From positions 7,564,001 to 7,628,000 of the forward strand of contig NZ_JAFQ01000004.1 of the NCBI RefSeq assembly GCF_000526215.1: a stretch of 64,000 nt of DNA, read 5' to 3'. This stretch comes from Nocardia sp. BMG51109. Lineage in GTDB: Bacteria; Actinomycetota; Actinomycetes; Mycobacteriales; Mycobacteriaceae. Positions 44,451 through 52,436 of the stretch are shown here, piece after piece. Within the stretch, counting starts at the first letter, position 1. Each line of letters begins with the position of its first letter. The position numbers and the translations under genes are program-made. The notes beneath the pieces are model-generated. The model saw nothing but the letters and a program-made list of their open reading frames with translations. It had not been told where the DNA came from and ran no database searches.

Positions 44451-45236
44451 TCAACACGCTTCGAGTTCGAGTCCCGGGTCCGCGGTAATGATGGCCTCGT
44501 GCAACTGCCGGACCGATTGAGCCGGTTCGAGGCCGAGTTCTTCGTTGAGCGTCTTGCGTAATTGCTGAAAAGTCGCCAGCGCCCGAGCTTGGCGGCCCGA
44601 GCGGTAGAGAGCCAGCATGTACTGCTCCTGAATATGTTCGTTGAACGGATATTCTGCGGCCGCCGCGTTCAGCTCGCCCAGAATGGTGCGGTGCCGCCCC
44701 AGTCCGAGCTCGGCGTCGTACAGTTGCTCCATCAGCGAGATCTGCTCTTCCTCCAGACGTTCGATCTGGGGGCGCAGGCACGGACCGGGCTCGATGTCCG
44801 AGAGGGCCCTGCCCCGTCGCAACATCAATGCCTGCCGCAGAATATCGGCAATCTTCACCCGGTCGTGATGACATGCCGCGTCGCGCGCGGCGCGGGTCAG
44901 TCGTTCGAACTCGATCAGGTCGAGCGAATCATCGCCCACCACCAGGCGATAGCCGCCCTTGCAGGTCACCAGGGTCTCGTGCGCGGCGGCCAGTGAACCG
45001 ACACTCGGCGACTCGGCGAGTCGGCGGCGAAGCTGTAGCGCATAGGTGTGCAGCGTGGGAATCACCGTCCGGGGCGGAGCGTCGTCCCACAGCTCTTTGA
45101 TGCACTTTTCGGTCGGCACGAATCTGTTGGCGTTGAGCAGCAGCAGAGCAAGCAGTTGCCGTTGTTTCTGTGCCGTCGGCAGGTAGCAAATTCCATTATG
45201 GTCCATGGACAAGGATCCAAGAACACCGAAGTTCAT
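44451..45236 (-). CDS. SARP-family pathway activator
   Basis: 261 aa from ATG 45236. Residues 1-95: OmpR-type winged helix (FGVLGSLSM; QKQRQLLALLLLNANRFVPTEKCIKELWDDAPP; HTYALQLRRRL). Residues 100-250: bacterial transcriptional activation domain (DLIEFERLTRAARDA; ISLMEQLYDAELGLGRHRTILGEL; FNEHIQEQYMLALYRSGRQARALATFQQLRKTLNEELGLEPAQSVRQLHEAI). SARPs switch on antibiotic clusters by binding heptamer repeats spaced 11 bp; such a repeat occurs at 50875-50892. Its gene leads the operon with the Gfo/Idh gene. Confidence 0.93.
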   Translation of the reverse strand: MNFGVLGSLSMDHNGICYLPTAQKQRQLLALLLLNANRFVPTEKCIKELWDDAPPRTVIPTLHTYALQLRRRLAESPSVGSLAAAHETLVTCKGGYRLVVGDDSLDLIEFERLTRAARDAACHHDRVKIADILRQALMLRRGRALSDIEPGPCLRPQIERLEEEQISLMEQLYDAELGLGRHRTILGELNAAAAEYPFNEHIQEQYMLALYRSGRQARALATFQQLRKTLNEELGLEPAQSVRQLHEAIITADPGLELEAC

Positions 45237-45939
45237 CAATCTTCTCTCACTAACATAACGTCACGGACAACATGACGAGGACCGCCGTTCATGATTCGTA
45301 AGATACATCGCCGACCGTTCGAACGAGCGTACGATCTGACGACATGAATATTCGGCGAATCGCTCTCAATCGAAAACTGCAACTTGCAGAAATCTGCGTC
45401 GAATCACGGGGCCGTACTCGCGACAAGGCCGCTCATCGGGAATTCTTGCCAATTCCATCGGCGCAATCAGACATCCCACGAATCGCCCCCCGGCCGACCT
45501 GAAATCCGGACACCCCTGCCGTGTCCCTCCCGTTACGCTCCGAAGGCTACCCCGAGCCCCCGTCACCCCCTTATGAATTATCATCGCCATCCCTCGCGAC
45601 TACATTGTCGCCCTATCACGATAATTTAACATCAACGATACTGCACGGTCTAAATGCTGTCAAGATGTCACATTTTATGTTTCGTCAAGTCTCATTAGAT
45701 ACGAGCCGACCTCCGGGAATGTTTTCAGCACCTCGACGCGGCCCCGCACGTCGGCTTCGACAAGGGTGCGCGAACCCATTTCGACGGTACCGAATACCGC
45801 TGCCCTCGCCCGTCCACGCCCCATACGACGCGAGAAGGGCGCCGGGTCGGCGGCCACACGGCCGCCGACCCGGCGCCCTCTTCATCTCCCGACCCGATCG
45901 GCGACGTCGCCGCGGACAGGAGTATCCCTTCGGCAGGTG
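45237..45939. other. Gene-free, A+T-richer spacer at the head of the SARP operon
   Basis: About 700 bp. The part around 45560-45720 is markedly A+T-rich compared with the surroundings. The left side holds the SARP promoter, and the asnB terminator lies at 45836-45879. Palindromes CGTTCGAACG and GAATATTC occur between 45315 and 45360. No reading frame has family features. Confidence 0.55.
45836..45879 (-). terminator. Very long terminator hairpin after asnB
   Basis: GGGCGCCGGGTCGGCGGCC (45837-45855), loop ACAC, GGCCGCCGACCCGGCGCCC (45860-45878): a perfect 19-bp stem, extendable by one A-T pair. It starts 61 bp after the asnB stop. Confidence 0.88.
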
Positions 45940-47787
45940 TCAAAGCTCCAACTCGACGCCGTAGGCGCTCATCCAGGAGTTGAACTCCACAAGCCGCTCG
46001 AGCACGGCACGGGCGCTCCAGGGACCACCCACGACATAGGAGCCCGCCGGCCGATCCAGCAATGCCCTGATACCCGCTTCGGGCACCAGTTGCAGTACCG
46101 GCGCACCGCTCGCCAATAATTTCTGCACATATTCCCGCAGCGCTACCTCGTATTTACGATCCTGGGTCGCGGGGTACGGATTCTTCTTACGATCGAGTAC
46201 CGAATCCGGCAGGATGCCACGCATCGCCGCGCGCAGCAAACTCTTCTCCCGACCGTCGAAGTTCTTCATCGACCAGGGCGCGTTGAACACATATTCGACG
46301 AGCCGGTGATCACAGAAGGGCACCCGGACCTCGAGTCCGGTGGCCATGCTGACCCGATCCTTGCGGTCCAGCAGGAACGTCTCCCACCGGGTCAGGTTGA
46401 GGTAGCCGATCTCGCGCATCCGTGCCTCGAGGCCGGTTTCGCCGTCCAACCGCGGCACCTCGGCCAGGGCCTCCCGGTACCGCTGCTCGATGTAGGGCCC
46501 CAGCTCCAGCTGGTCCCACAGGCCGACCTCCCGAAGGGCATCGACGCCACCGAGTTTCGTGAACGGATCGTGCCACGGGAACGTATCGCCGTACACCGCA
46601 ACCGGATCGTGGAACCAGGTGTAACCACCGAACAACTCGTCGGCAGCCTCGCCCGACAGCGCCACCGTGACCCGCCTGCGTAACCTGTGGCACAGCAGAT
46701 ACAGCGAGTACTCCATATCGCCGGTGGAGATCGGCAGATCCTGTGCCCGCAGAACGGCCTCGCGCACGGACGGGTCGAGGACGTCCTCGTTGTCCAGCTC
46801 GATGGTGACGTGCTCGGCGCCCACGTGCCGCGCCACCTCGATGGCGTACGGCGTATCCGAGTCGGCCCATTGCATATTGGTGGAGAAGCGATCGGCATGA
46901 CCGCTGAAGTCCACCGAGAACGCGGGAAGCCGCTCGGTCGCGCCACGCTCCGCCATGGCCCGGCACGCGAAAGCCGTGACCGCGCTCGAGTCCAGCCCGC
47001 CCGACAACAGGGTGCCCACCGGGACGTCGGCGAACAACTGCCCCGTCACCGCCTCGTCGAGCAGCTCGCGCACCGTCCGAATGGTCGTGTCGAGGTCATC
47101 GGTGTGCTCCCGGGCGGTCAACCGCCAGTACCGGTGATGCTGAATCTTGTTGCGCGACAAGGTGACAATGGTTCCGGGCAGCACCTCACGCAGGCCCTTG
47201 AAGACGGCGTGTCCCGGGGTGTGCACCATGCTGAACATCTCCCGCAGACCGTCCCGGTCCACCGCGGCGCGGGCCTCGGGATGAGTCAGAATCCCCTTCG
47301 GCTCGGAGGCATACAGCATTCCGTCGCGAGTCGGGTAGTAGTAGAGCGGCTTGACTCCCATCCGGTCGCGAGCCAGGACCAGGGTCTCGGTCCGGATATC
47401 CCAGATGGCGAAGGCGAACATGCCGACGAGCCGCTCCGCGCACCCCTCGCCCCACTCGAGATAGGCGCGCAGGACCACCTCGGTATCGCTGCGTGTCTCG
47501 AATTCGTGTCCGCGGCCGCGCAATTCGGAACGGAGCTCGCGGAAGTTGTACACCTCACCGGTGTAGGTGAGCACGGCCTCGGGCGCCCGGGCCGAAACCA
47601 TCGGCTGACGACCGTATTCCCGATCGATGATGGACAACCGACGATGGCCGAGGATGGCGTGGCTACTCGCCCAGACCCCTTCGTCGTCCGGCCCCCGGCA
47701 GACCATCGTCTCCGTCATCGCCTCGACGACACCGCGGTGCCCGAGCAGATCGCGGTCGTAACCGACCCAGCCGACCATCCCGCACAT
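45940..47787 (-). CDS. asnB: Glutamine-dependent asparagine synthetase homologue
   Basis: 615 aa from ATG 47787 (AGGAGG upstream). Cys2 (MCGMVGW) is the glutaminase nucleophile, and the glutamine-binding segments RRLSIID and NFRELR are intact; the synthetase half has VPVGTLLSGGLDSSAVTAF (PP-loop), ALSGEAADELFGGY and DRKDRVSMATGLEVRVPFCD. A housekeeping role is possible, but it follows the glycosyltransferase by 13 bp inside the gene cluster. In several antibiotic pathways such paralogues turn a carboxylate into a carboxamide, so the aromatic acid or a side chain may be amidated here. Confidence 0.92.
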   Translation of the reverse strand: MCGMVGWVGYDRDLLGHRGVVEAMTETMVCRGPDDEGVWASSHAILGHRRLSIIDREYGRQPMVSARAPEAVLTYTGEVYNFRELRSELRGRGHEFETRSDTEVVLRAYLEWGEGCAERLVGMFAFAIWDIRTETLVLARDRMGVKPLYYYPTRDGMLYASEPKGILTHPEARAAVDRDGLREMFSMVHTPGHAVFKGLREVLPGTIVTLSRNKIQHHRYWRLTAREHTDDLDTTIRTVRELLDEAVTGQLFADVPVGTLLSGGLDSSAVTAFACRAMAERGATERLPAFSVDFSGHADRFSTNMQWADSDTPYAIEVARHVGAEHVTIELDNEDVLDPSVREAVLRAQDLPISTGDMEYSLYLLCHRLRRRVTVALSGEAADELFGGYTWFHDPVAVYGDTFPWHDPFTKLGGVDALREVGLWDQLELGPYIEQRYREALAEVPRLDGETGLEARMREIGYLNLTRWETFLLDRKDRVSMATGLEVRVPFCDHRLVEYVFNAPWSMKNFDGREKSLLRAAMRGILPDSVLDRKKNPYPATQDRKYEVALREYVQKLLASGAPVLQLVPEAGIRALLDRPAGSYVVGGPWSARAVLERLVEFNSWMSAYGVELEL

Positions 47788-47800
47788 ATGCGTTCCTCCT

Positions 47801-48943
47801 CTAACTCACGACCAGGTTTTCCACTGCCCCGAGCACGTCGACGACGCTCGGCAACGCCTTGATCTCGGCCGCCAACTCCCTCGACCGCGCGGCGTAGGAA
47901 GGATCGGTCAGCAGTTCCTCGCAGGCGGCGACCACTCGATCCGGGGTGTCCTCACCCGGCATCAGCACCTGGGCCGCACCGAAGTCGGCGAGGCGCCGGG
48001 CCGGGGCGTACGAACGTGGCATATTCGGCTGCAACAGTTGCGGCACACCGGCACTCATGGCGGTCATCGAGGTGACGCCGCCCGCATGGTGCACGACCAG
48101 ATCGCAGGTGCGAATCGCCACGTCCATCGGCAGCCAGCCGGCCCGCACGCCCAGCTCCGCGCGCAGATCGGCTCCGACCTCGTCCGGTGCCGCGATCACG
48201 AGCTCGACATCCAGCGGCTTCACCTTCGCGGCCAGATCGCGCAGATAGTCCAGGTACTGCGACCGCGAGACCCGGGAGCCGGCGGTCACGCAGATGCGGC
48301 GGCGGTCGCCGCGGGTATACATCCACGGTTCGAGTTCGCGCTGCGCGGTGAACGGCACGAAGCGCATGAACTGCGCCTCGGGGGCGTCCTTCGCGCGCAC
48401 GCTCGGCGGGCAGACCTCGATCAGCATGTCCGGCGTGGGCAGGTCGGTCAGCCCGAACTCGGCCAGCTCCGGCCCGAGCACCTCGGCGGCACCCCGATCG
48501 GCCTCCGGCGGTTCGCCGGAGTCCCACATCTGCCTGACGTAGGGAACACCGAGCCTGCGGGCGAGGAGTGCCGCCGCGAACGACAGCGTTCCGCCGACCA
48601 CCGCGTCCGGCTTCCAGTCCCGGACGAGCTCGAGCAGCGGCGGCATGCTGGTCGCGGCCAGCCGGCCGAACCCGCGCCCGATGAACATCATGTGCTCGAC
48701 CGGATCCGTCGGCCAGCTCAGCTCGTTGCCCTGACGATCCGTGACGAAGAAGTCGAGCATGGTGCGCTCGGTGACCGAGACGGGTGGAATACCGACCGAC
48801 GCCGCGACGGGCATCATGCCATCGTTGGAGGCCAGCAGTATCTCGTGCCCGGCATTACGCGCCGTGGTGGCGAACGGGGACATCGAGAAAATCGTTGCCG
48901 AACTACATCCTGCGATGAATAAAAATTTCACGAGATCGACCAT
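47801..48943 (-). CDS. Glycosyltransferase (GT1, antibiotic/EryCIII type)
   Basis: 380 aa. The N-terminal FLFIAGCSSATIFSMSPFATTARNAGHEILLAS, the middle PDAVVGGTLSFAAALLARRLGVPYVRQMWDSGEPPEADRGAAEVL and the donor-binding WLPMDVAIRTCDLVVHHAGGVTSMTAMSAGVPQLLQPN are those of macrolide/aromatic deoxysugar glycosyltransferases. It should attach the dTDP-dideoxysugar made by the cluster to its aglycone. ATG 48943 is used; the GTG at 48931 is an alternative. Upstream is a winged-helix regulator (62 bp gap), downstream asnB. Confidence 0.92.
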   Translation of the reverse strand: MVDLVKFLFIAGCSSATIFSMSPFATTARNAGHEILLASNDGMMPVAASVGIPPVSVTERTMLDFFVTDRQGNELSWPTDPVEHMMFIGRGFGRLAATSMPPLLELVRDWKPDAVVGGTLSFAAALLARRLGVPYVRQMWDSGEPPEADRGAAEVLGPELAEFGLTDLPTPDMLIEVCPPSVRAKDAPEAQFMRFVPFTAQRELEPWMYTRGDRRRICVTAGSRVSRSQYLDYLRDLAAKVKPLDVELVIAAPDEVGADLRAELGVRAGWLPMDVAIRTCDLVVHHAGGVTSMTAMSAGVPQLLQPNMPRSYAPARRLADFGAAQVLMPGEDTPDRVVAACEELLTDPSYAARSRELAAEIKALPSVVDVLGAVENLVVS

Positions 48944-49005
48944 TCCAGACTCGCATGGTGACCCGATGGAGTCGACATAGAGTTACTGGCCATGCGCCTT
49001 CCGGG

Positions 49006-49566
49006 CTACGTGACGAGCGGCTGCAACACGTAACCCCGGCCCCACGCCGTCCGAATCATCAAGCCGAGCGGAGTTATCCGGCGCCGTAACCGCATGATGT
49101 GGAGGTCCAGCGTATTCCGGGTGGCCCGGTTCCTGTTGATCCGAGTTATCCGTACGGTCAGCGCATGGCGCGGGACGACATTATCGAAATTCTTCACGAG
49201 TTCATCCAGAATTTGTACCTGCGTCATGGACAGGGCGACGGAGCGCCCGCCGTACCGAAGGCAGCCGTTGCGGTCCAGTCGCGGCACGGCGGCAGCGCGC
49301 ACCCGCTCGCGCAGGGTGGCCAGCCGATTCTCGAGATCGGCGCGTGAAATCGAGGTCCGGACCCAGTCTTCGTGAATATCGCACGACAGCGGCGGGGCGG
49401 CGCCACCCTCGACCACGACCAGGCGGGTCTGACCCGTTGTGCGGTAGTGGTCCAGCAGGTCGGCCTCGGCAGGCCATCGAACCAGCCGGACCGGCACGTT
49501 GCGCGGAGAACCGCCGTTCCCGCCAGCATCCGGCCCGGCGGGGTCCGGCGCACGGTCGCCAGGCAT
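49006..49566 (-). CDS. Winged-helix (OmpR-type) regulator with degenerate receiver-like N-terminus
   Basis: 186 aa from ATG 49566 (GGGAGG upstream). Residues about 95-186 form a Trans_reg_C winged helix (RYGGRSVALSMTQVQILDELVKNFDNVVPRHALTVRITR; RATRNTLDLHIMRLRRRITPLGLMIRTAWGRGYVL). Residues 1-90 (VRLVRWPAEADLLDHYRTTGQTRLVVVEGGAAPP) look like part of a receiver domain but lack the usual phospho-acceptor layout. It resembles atypical regulators that sense end products. It lies 13 bp after the LLM gene within the operon. Confidence 0.8.
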   Translation of the reverse strand: MPGDRAPDPAGPDAGGNGGSPRNVPVRLVRWPAEADLLDHYRTTGQTRLVVVEGGAAPPLSCDIHEDWVRTSISRADLENRLATLRERVRAAAVPRLDRNGCLRYGGRSVALSMTQVQILDELVKNFDNVVPRHALTVRITRINRNRATRNTLDLHIMRLRRRITPLGLMIRTAWGRGYVLQPLVT

Positions 49567-49579
49567 CCGGACCTCCCGG

Positions 49580-50476
49580 TCAGCCCAGCAGGGACACGGC
49601 CTCGGTCAGCAACTCGCACTGGCGTCGCCAGGAGTTGCCGAGCGGGCAGACAACGACGTGCTCGACGCCGCAATCGCGATATGCGGCAAGGCGTTCCGCG
49701 ACCGCGTCCGGGGTGCCGCTGAGCACCGCGGCTTCGGCCACATCCCGGTCGAAACCCCATCCGCCGGCCATCATGTCCACCAGCGCCGCCCGGCTCATTC
49801 CGCCCAGGTGAGCGTTCAGAGTCCCGAAGACGGAGATACCGGTGACCGGCGCCGGGCGGCCTTCCGGCCCGCTGAGCTGCTCGAGGCGATCGCGGCCGGC
49901 GCGCAACCGCGGCAACGTGATCGACGCGGGCAACCAGCCGTCACCGAACCGGGCCGCCCGCCGCAGTGCCGCCTCCGAGTCGCCACCGATCCAGATCGGC
50001 GGCATCGGCGCACCGGGCCGGAGCGTCACCGCGGACCCCGATACACCGGGCAGCTCGGTCGGCTTGCCGACCAGCAGATCGGGCAGCACGCGCAGCGCGG
50101 CGTCGGTGCGGCGGGCCCGGCCGATCAGCGACTGCCCGGCGGCCGGCCATTCGTCGGCCGGGTATCCACCGATGCCGACGCCCAGCTGCACCCGCGCCGC
50201 GGAGAGTGTCTGTAGCGTGCCGATCTGTTTTGCCGCCCAGGCGATCGGGCGCAGGGCCAGCTGCATGACGGAAAACCCGAGTTCGATTCGCTCCGTGACA
50301 CCGGCCGCGGCGGCCAGCGCCAGCGTGGACTCCAGGATCGGCGTGCCCCAGGCGAGGTGGTCGCTGGCCCACATCGAATCCAGCCCGAGCCCCTCGAGGT
50401 GGCGCGCCACCTCGGCGGGGTCCGGGATCGAGCCGTCGTCCTCGAGCAGCGTGGTGTGCGCGATACCAATTTTCAC
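49580..50476 (-). CDS. LLM-class flavin-dependent oxidoreductase (F420/FMN)
   Basis: 298 aa from GTG 50476 (GAGG 8 nt upstream). Luciferase-like TIM-barrel features: KIGIAHTTLLEDDG, GLGLDSMWASDHLAWGTPILESTLALAAAAG, QLGVGIGGYPADEW and PMPPIWIGGDSEAALRRAARFGDGW. Proteins of this subgroup often use F420 in actinobacteria, either as dehydrogenases or as monooxygenase partners. Between ABM and regulator genes, it presumably oxidises or reduces a pathway intermediate. Confidence 0.88.
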   Translation of the reverse strand: MKIGIAHTTLLEDDGSIPDPAEVARHLEGLGLDSMWASDHLAWGTPILESTLALAAAAGVTERIELGFSVMQLALRPIAWAAKQIGTLQTLSAARVQLGVGIGGYPADEWPAAGQSLIGRARRTDAALRVLPDLLVGKPTELPGVSGSAVTLRPGAPMPPIWIGGDSEAALRRAARFGDGWLPASITLPRLRAGRDRLEQLSGPEGRPAPVTGISVFGTLNAHLGGMSRAALVDMMAGGWGFDRDVAEAAVLSGTPDAVAERLAAYRDCGVEHVVVCPLGNSWRRQCELLTEAVSLLG

Positions 50477-50481
50477 GTCGA

Positions 50482-50796
50482 TCACCTCGGCTCGTCGGCG
50501 GTGACGCCCTCGGAAATGCCTTGATAGACGGTCACGCACAGGTGGCTCTCGACCTCGATAAAATCCTTCGCTCGATCGAAGATGGCGCGAACCCGGTCGT
50601 TGTCCAACGCTTCGAACGACTCCGGATCCCGCCATTCGGCGATACTGAAGTACAGGGTCGAATCCTGGGTCGAGCGAAGCAATTTGTGCCGAATATGCCC
50701 GGGCTGGGCGGCCATGTAGTCGCTGCCCTCGCGGTACACCGCTTCGTACTCGCCGGTCGAACCCTTCACCCTGATGGTGTTCAGGCAAATGAGCAC
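50482..50796 (-). CDS. ABM-superfamily monooxygenase
   Basis: 104 aa from GTG 50796 (AGGAGG upstream). Single antibiotic-biosynthesis-monooxygenase fold (MLICLNTIRVKGSTGEYEAVYREGSDYMAAQPGHIRHKLLRS; YFSIAEWRDPESFEALDNDRVRAIFDRAKDFIEVESHLCVTVYQG). Such proteins can convert phenols to quinones without a cofactor, as ActVA-Orf6 does, or act as polyketide cyclases. With a hydroxyanthranilate core, oxidation of a hydroquinone is a fitting role. First gene of the minus-strand operon. Confidence 0.82.
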   Translation of the reverse strand: MLICLNTIRVKGSTGEYEAVYREGSDYMAAQPGHIRHKLLRSTQDSTLYFSIAEWRDPESFEALDNDRVRAIFDRAKDFIEVESHLCVTVYQGISEGVTADEPR

Positions 50797-50874
50797 CGAA
50801 GACCTCCTGCCGGATTACCTGACTGTTGCGTACTACAGGATTCAGCATCGCGATAGTGGGAAACATGATGCGCG

Positions 50875-50904
50875 TCTGGAGAATCGCTGGAGCGCCGATA
50901 TACT
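50875..50904 (+). promoter_or_regulatory. Candidate SARP box and -10 of the oxidase-rmlB operon
   Basis: Heptamers TCTGGAG (50875-50881) and GCTGGAG (50886-50892) are spaced by 11 bp, the SARP direct-repeat period. The hexamer TATACT (50899-50904) follows by 6 bp and fits a -10 element. A further inverted CTCCAG lies at 50903-50908. The element is in the divergent promoter between the ABM and oxidase genes. Confidence 0.65.
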
Positions 50905-50942
50905 CCAGAATCCCTCTAACCGACGCCCATAACCTGAGCGGT

Positions 50943-52436
50943 ATGAGAGACAGCGACGTTGCCGGCCTGCGTGCGGAGGTGTCCGGAGCGGTCCTGCTGC
51001 CGGGTGCGCCGGGATACTCGGCCGAAGCGGCGTGCTTCGAGCAGTCCGTGGAACATCATCCGGCACTGATCGTCGCCGCCGACGGACCCGCCGACGTGAT
51101 GGCCGCGGTGCGTTTCGCGGCCGCGCACGGACTGACGGTCGCCGTGCAGTCCACCGGCCACGGGGTCGGACCGGCCGCGACGGATGCGGTGCTGGTGAGC
51201 ACCCGGCGGATGAACGACGCGCGGGTCGACCCGGAGGCGGGAACCGCCTGGGTGTCCGCCGGGACCAGCTGGCGTACGGTGCTCGATCTCGCCGCGCCGT
51301 ACGACCTTGCGCCCCTTGCCGGTTCGGCGCCACAGGTCGGCGCGGTGGGTTATACGCTCGGCGGCGGCATGGGTGCGCTGTCGCGGCGCTACGGGTTCGC
51401 CGCCGATCACGTGCGCGCCCTCGAGGTGGTCACCGCCGACGGATCGCCGCGGCGAGTATCGCCCACAGCCGACCCCGAGCTGTTCTGGGCGCTGCGCGGC
51501 GGACGCGGCAATTTCGGCATCGTGACGGGGATGACGATGGACCTGTTTCCCGTGGCCGAATTATACGGCGGCGGACTGTATTTCGCGGGCGAGCAGCTCG
51601 CGGAGGTGTTACACGCCTACCGGCGCTGGGCGGTCGAGACACCCGAGGAGATGTCCTCCTCGCTGGCGCTTCTCCCGTTTCCGGACCTGCCGCCGATTCC
51701 CGCCCCGCTGCGCGGGCGGTACATCGCACACATCCGAATCGCCTACGCCGGGGACTCGGGCAAGGGCGAGAGTGTGGTTCGGCCGCTGCGGAATATCGCG
51801 ATACCGTTGCTGGACACCGTCACCACGATTCCCTATGCCGAGGTCGGCCGCATCCACGCCGACCCCGAGGAGCCGGCGCCCACCCGCAATCAGTCCACCC
51901 AGCTGCGGGAGTTGGACGAGGCCGCGGCGGAGACCCTCCTGTCGCTGATCACGCCGACCCTCGATGCGTTGTTCGCGGTGGAGATCCGGCACCTCGGCGG
52001 AGCCCTCGCTCGGCCGCCCGTGCGGCCGAGCGCGGTCGCCCGCACGCTGGGGGCCTTTCAGCTCTATGTGGTGTCGAAACTGGACGGCGAACGCGACGAC
52101 CGGATCCGGGCCGCCCAGGAGCATCTGTTCGAGACGATGGCCCCGTGGGATACGGGGCGCAAGACGCTCAATTTTCTCTCCGGTACCACGAACCGATCGC
52201 CCGAAGCCGTTCGCGCTGCCTACGAGGAATCGGACTACACGCGTCTGGCCCGGCTGAAGGCGCGCTACGACCCGGACAACATGTTCCGGGTGAACCACAA
52301 TATTCCGCCGTCATCGAAGGAGCTGCCTTGTCCACCTTGCTCATCACCGGAGCGGCCGGTTTCATCGGCGCCAACTTCGTCCGATACTGGCGCCGCACCC
52401 ATCCGGGCGACACCGTCGTGGCCCTCGACGCGCTGA
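50943..52436 (+). CDS. FAD-linked oxidase, berberine-bridge-enzyme type
   Basis: 497 aa from ATG 50943, placed by the putative promoter at 50875-50904 and by homology. FAD_binding_4 domain: FEQSVEHHPALIVAADGPADVMAAVRFAAAHGLTVAVQSTGHGVG (His for 8-alpha linkage), PQVGAVGYTLGGGMGALSRRYG, GGRGNFGIVTGMTMDLFPV. C-terminal BBE segment: RLARLKARYDPDNMFRVNHNIPP. The second anchoring Cys of bicovalent family members is absent (SAPQVGAVG), so only the His link is expected. The frame runs about 30 residues past the normal end into rmlB, an unusual overlap of 109 bp. It may oxidise the aromatic core or the attached sugar, as AknOx does. Confidence 0.88.
   Translation: MRDSDVAGLRAEVSGAVLLPGAPGYSAEAACFEQSVEHHPALIVAADGPADVMAAVRFAAAHGLTVAVQSTGHGVGPAATDAVLVSTRRMNDARVDPEAGTAWVSAGTSWRTVLDLAAPYDLAPLAGSAPQVGAVGYTLGGGMGALSRRYGFAADHVRALEVVTADGSPRRVSPTADPELFWALRGGRGNFGIVTGMTMDLFPVAELYGGGLYFAGEQLAEVLHAYRRWAVETPEEMSSSLALLPFPDLPPIPAPLRGRYIAHIRIAYAGDSGKGESVVRPLRNIAIPLLDTVTTIPYAEVGRIHADPEEPAPTRNQSTQLRELDEAAAETLLSLITPTLDALFAVEIRHLGGALARPPVRPSAVARTLGAFQLYVVSKLDGERDDRIRAAQEHLFETMAPWDTGRKTLNFLSGTTNRSPEAVRAAYEESDYTRLARLKARYDPDNMFRVNHNIPPSSKELPCPPCSSPERPVSSAPTSSDTGAAPIRATPSWPSTR

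Noticed and set aside
45384..45629. Small ORF in the spacer upstream of the SARP gene, considered as a precursor peptide
   Set aside because: No ribosome binding site, no leader/core pattern and no modifying enzyme nearby.
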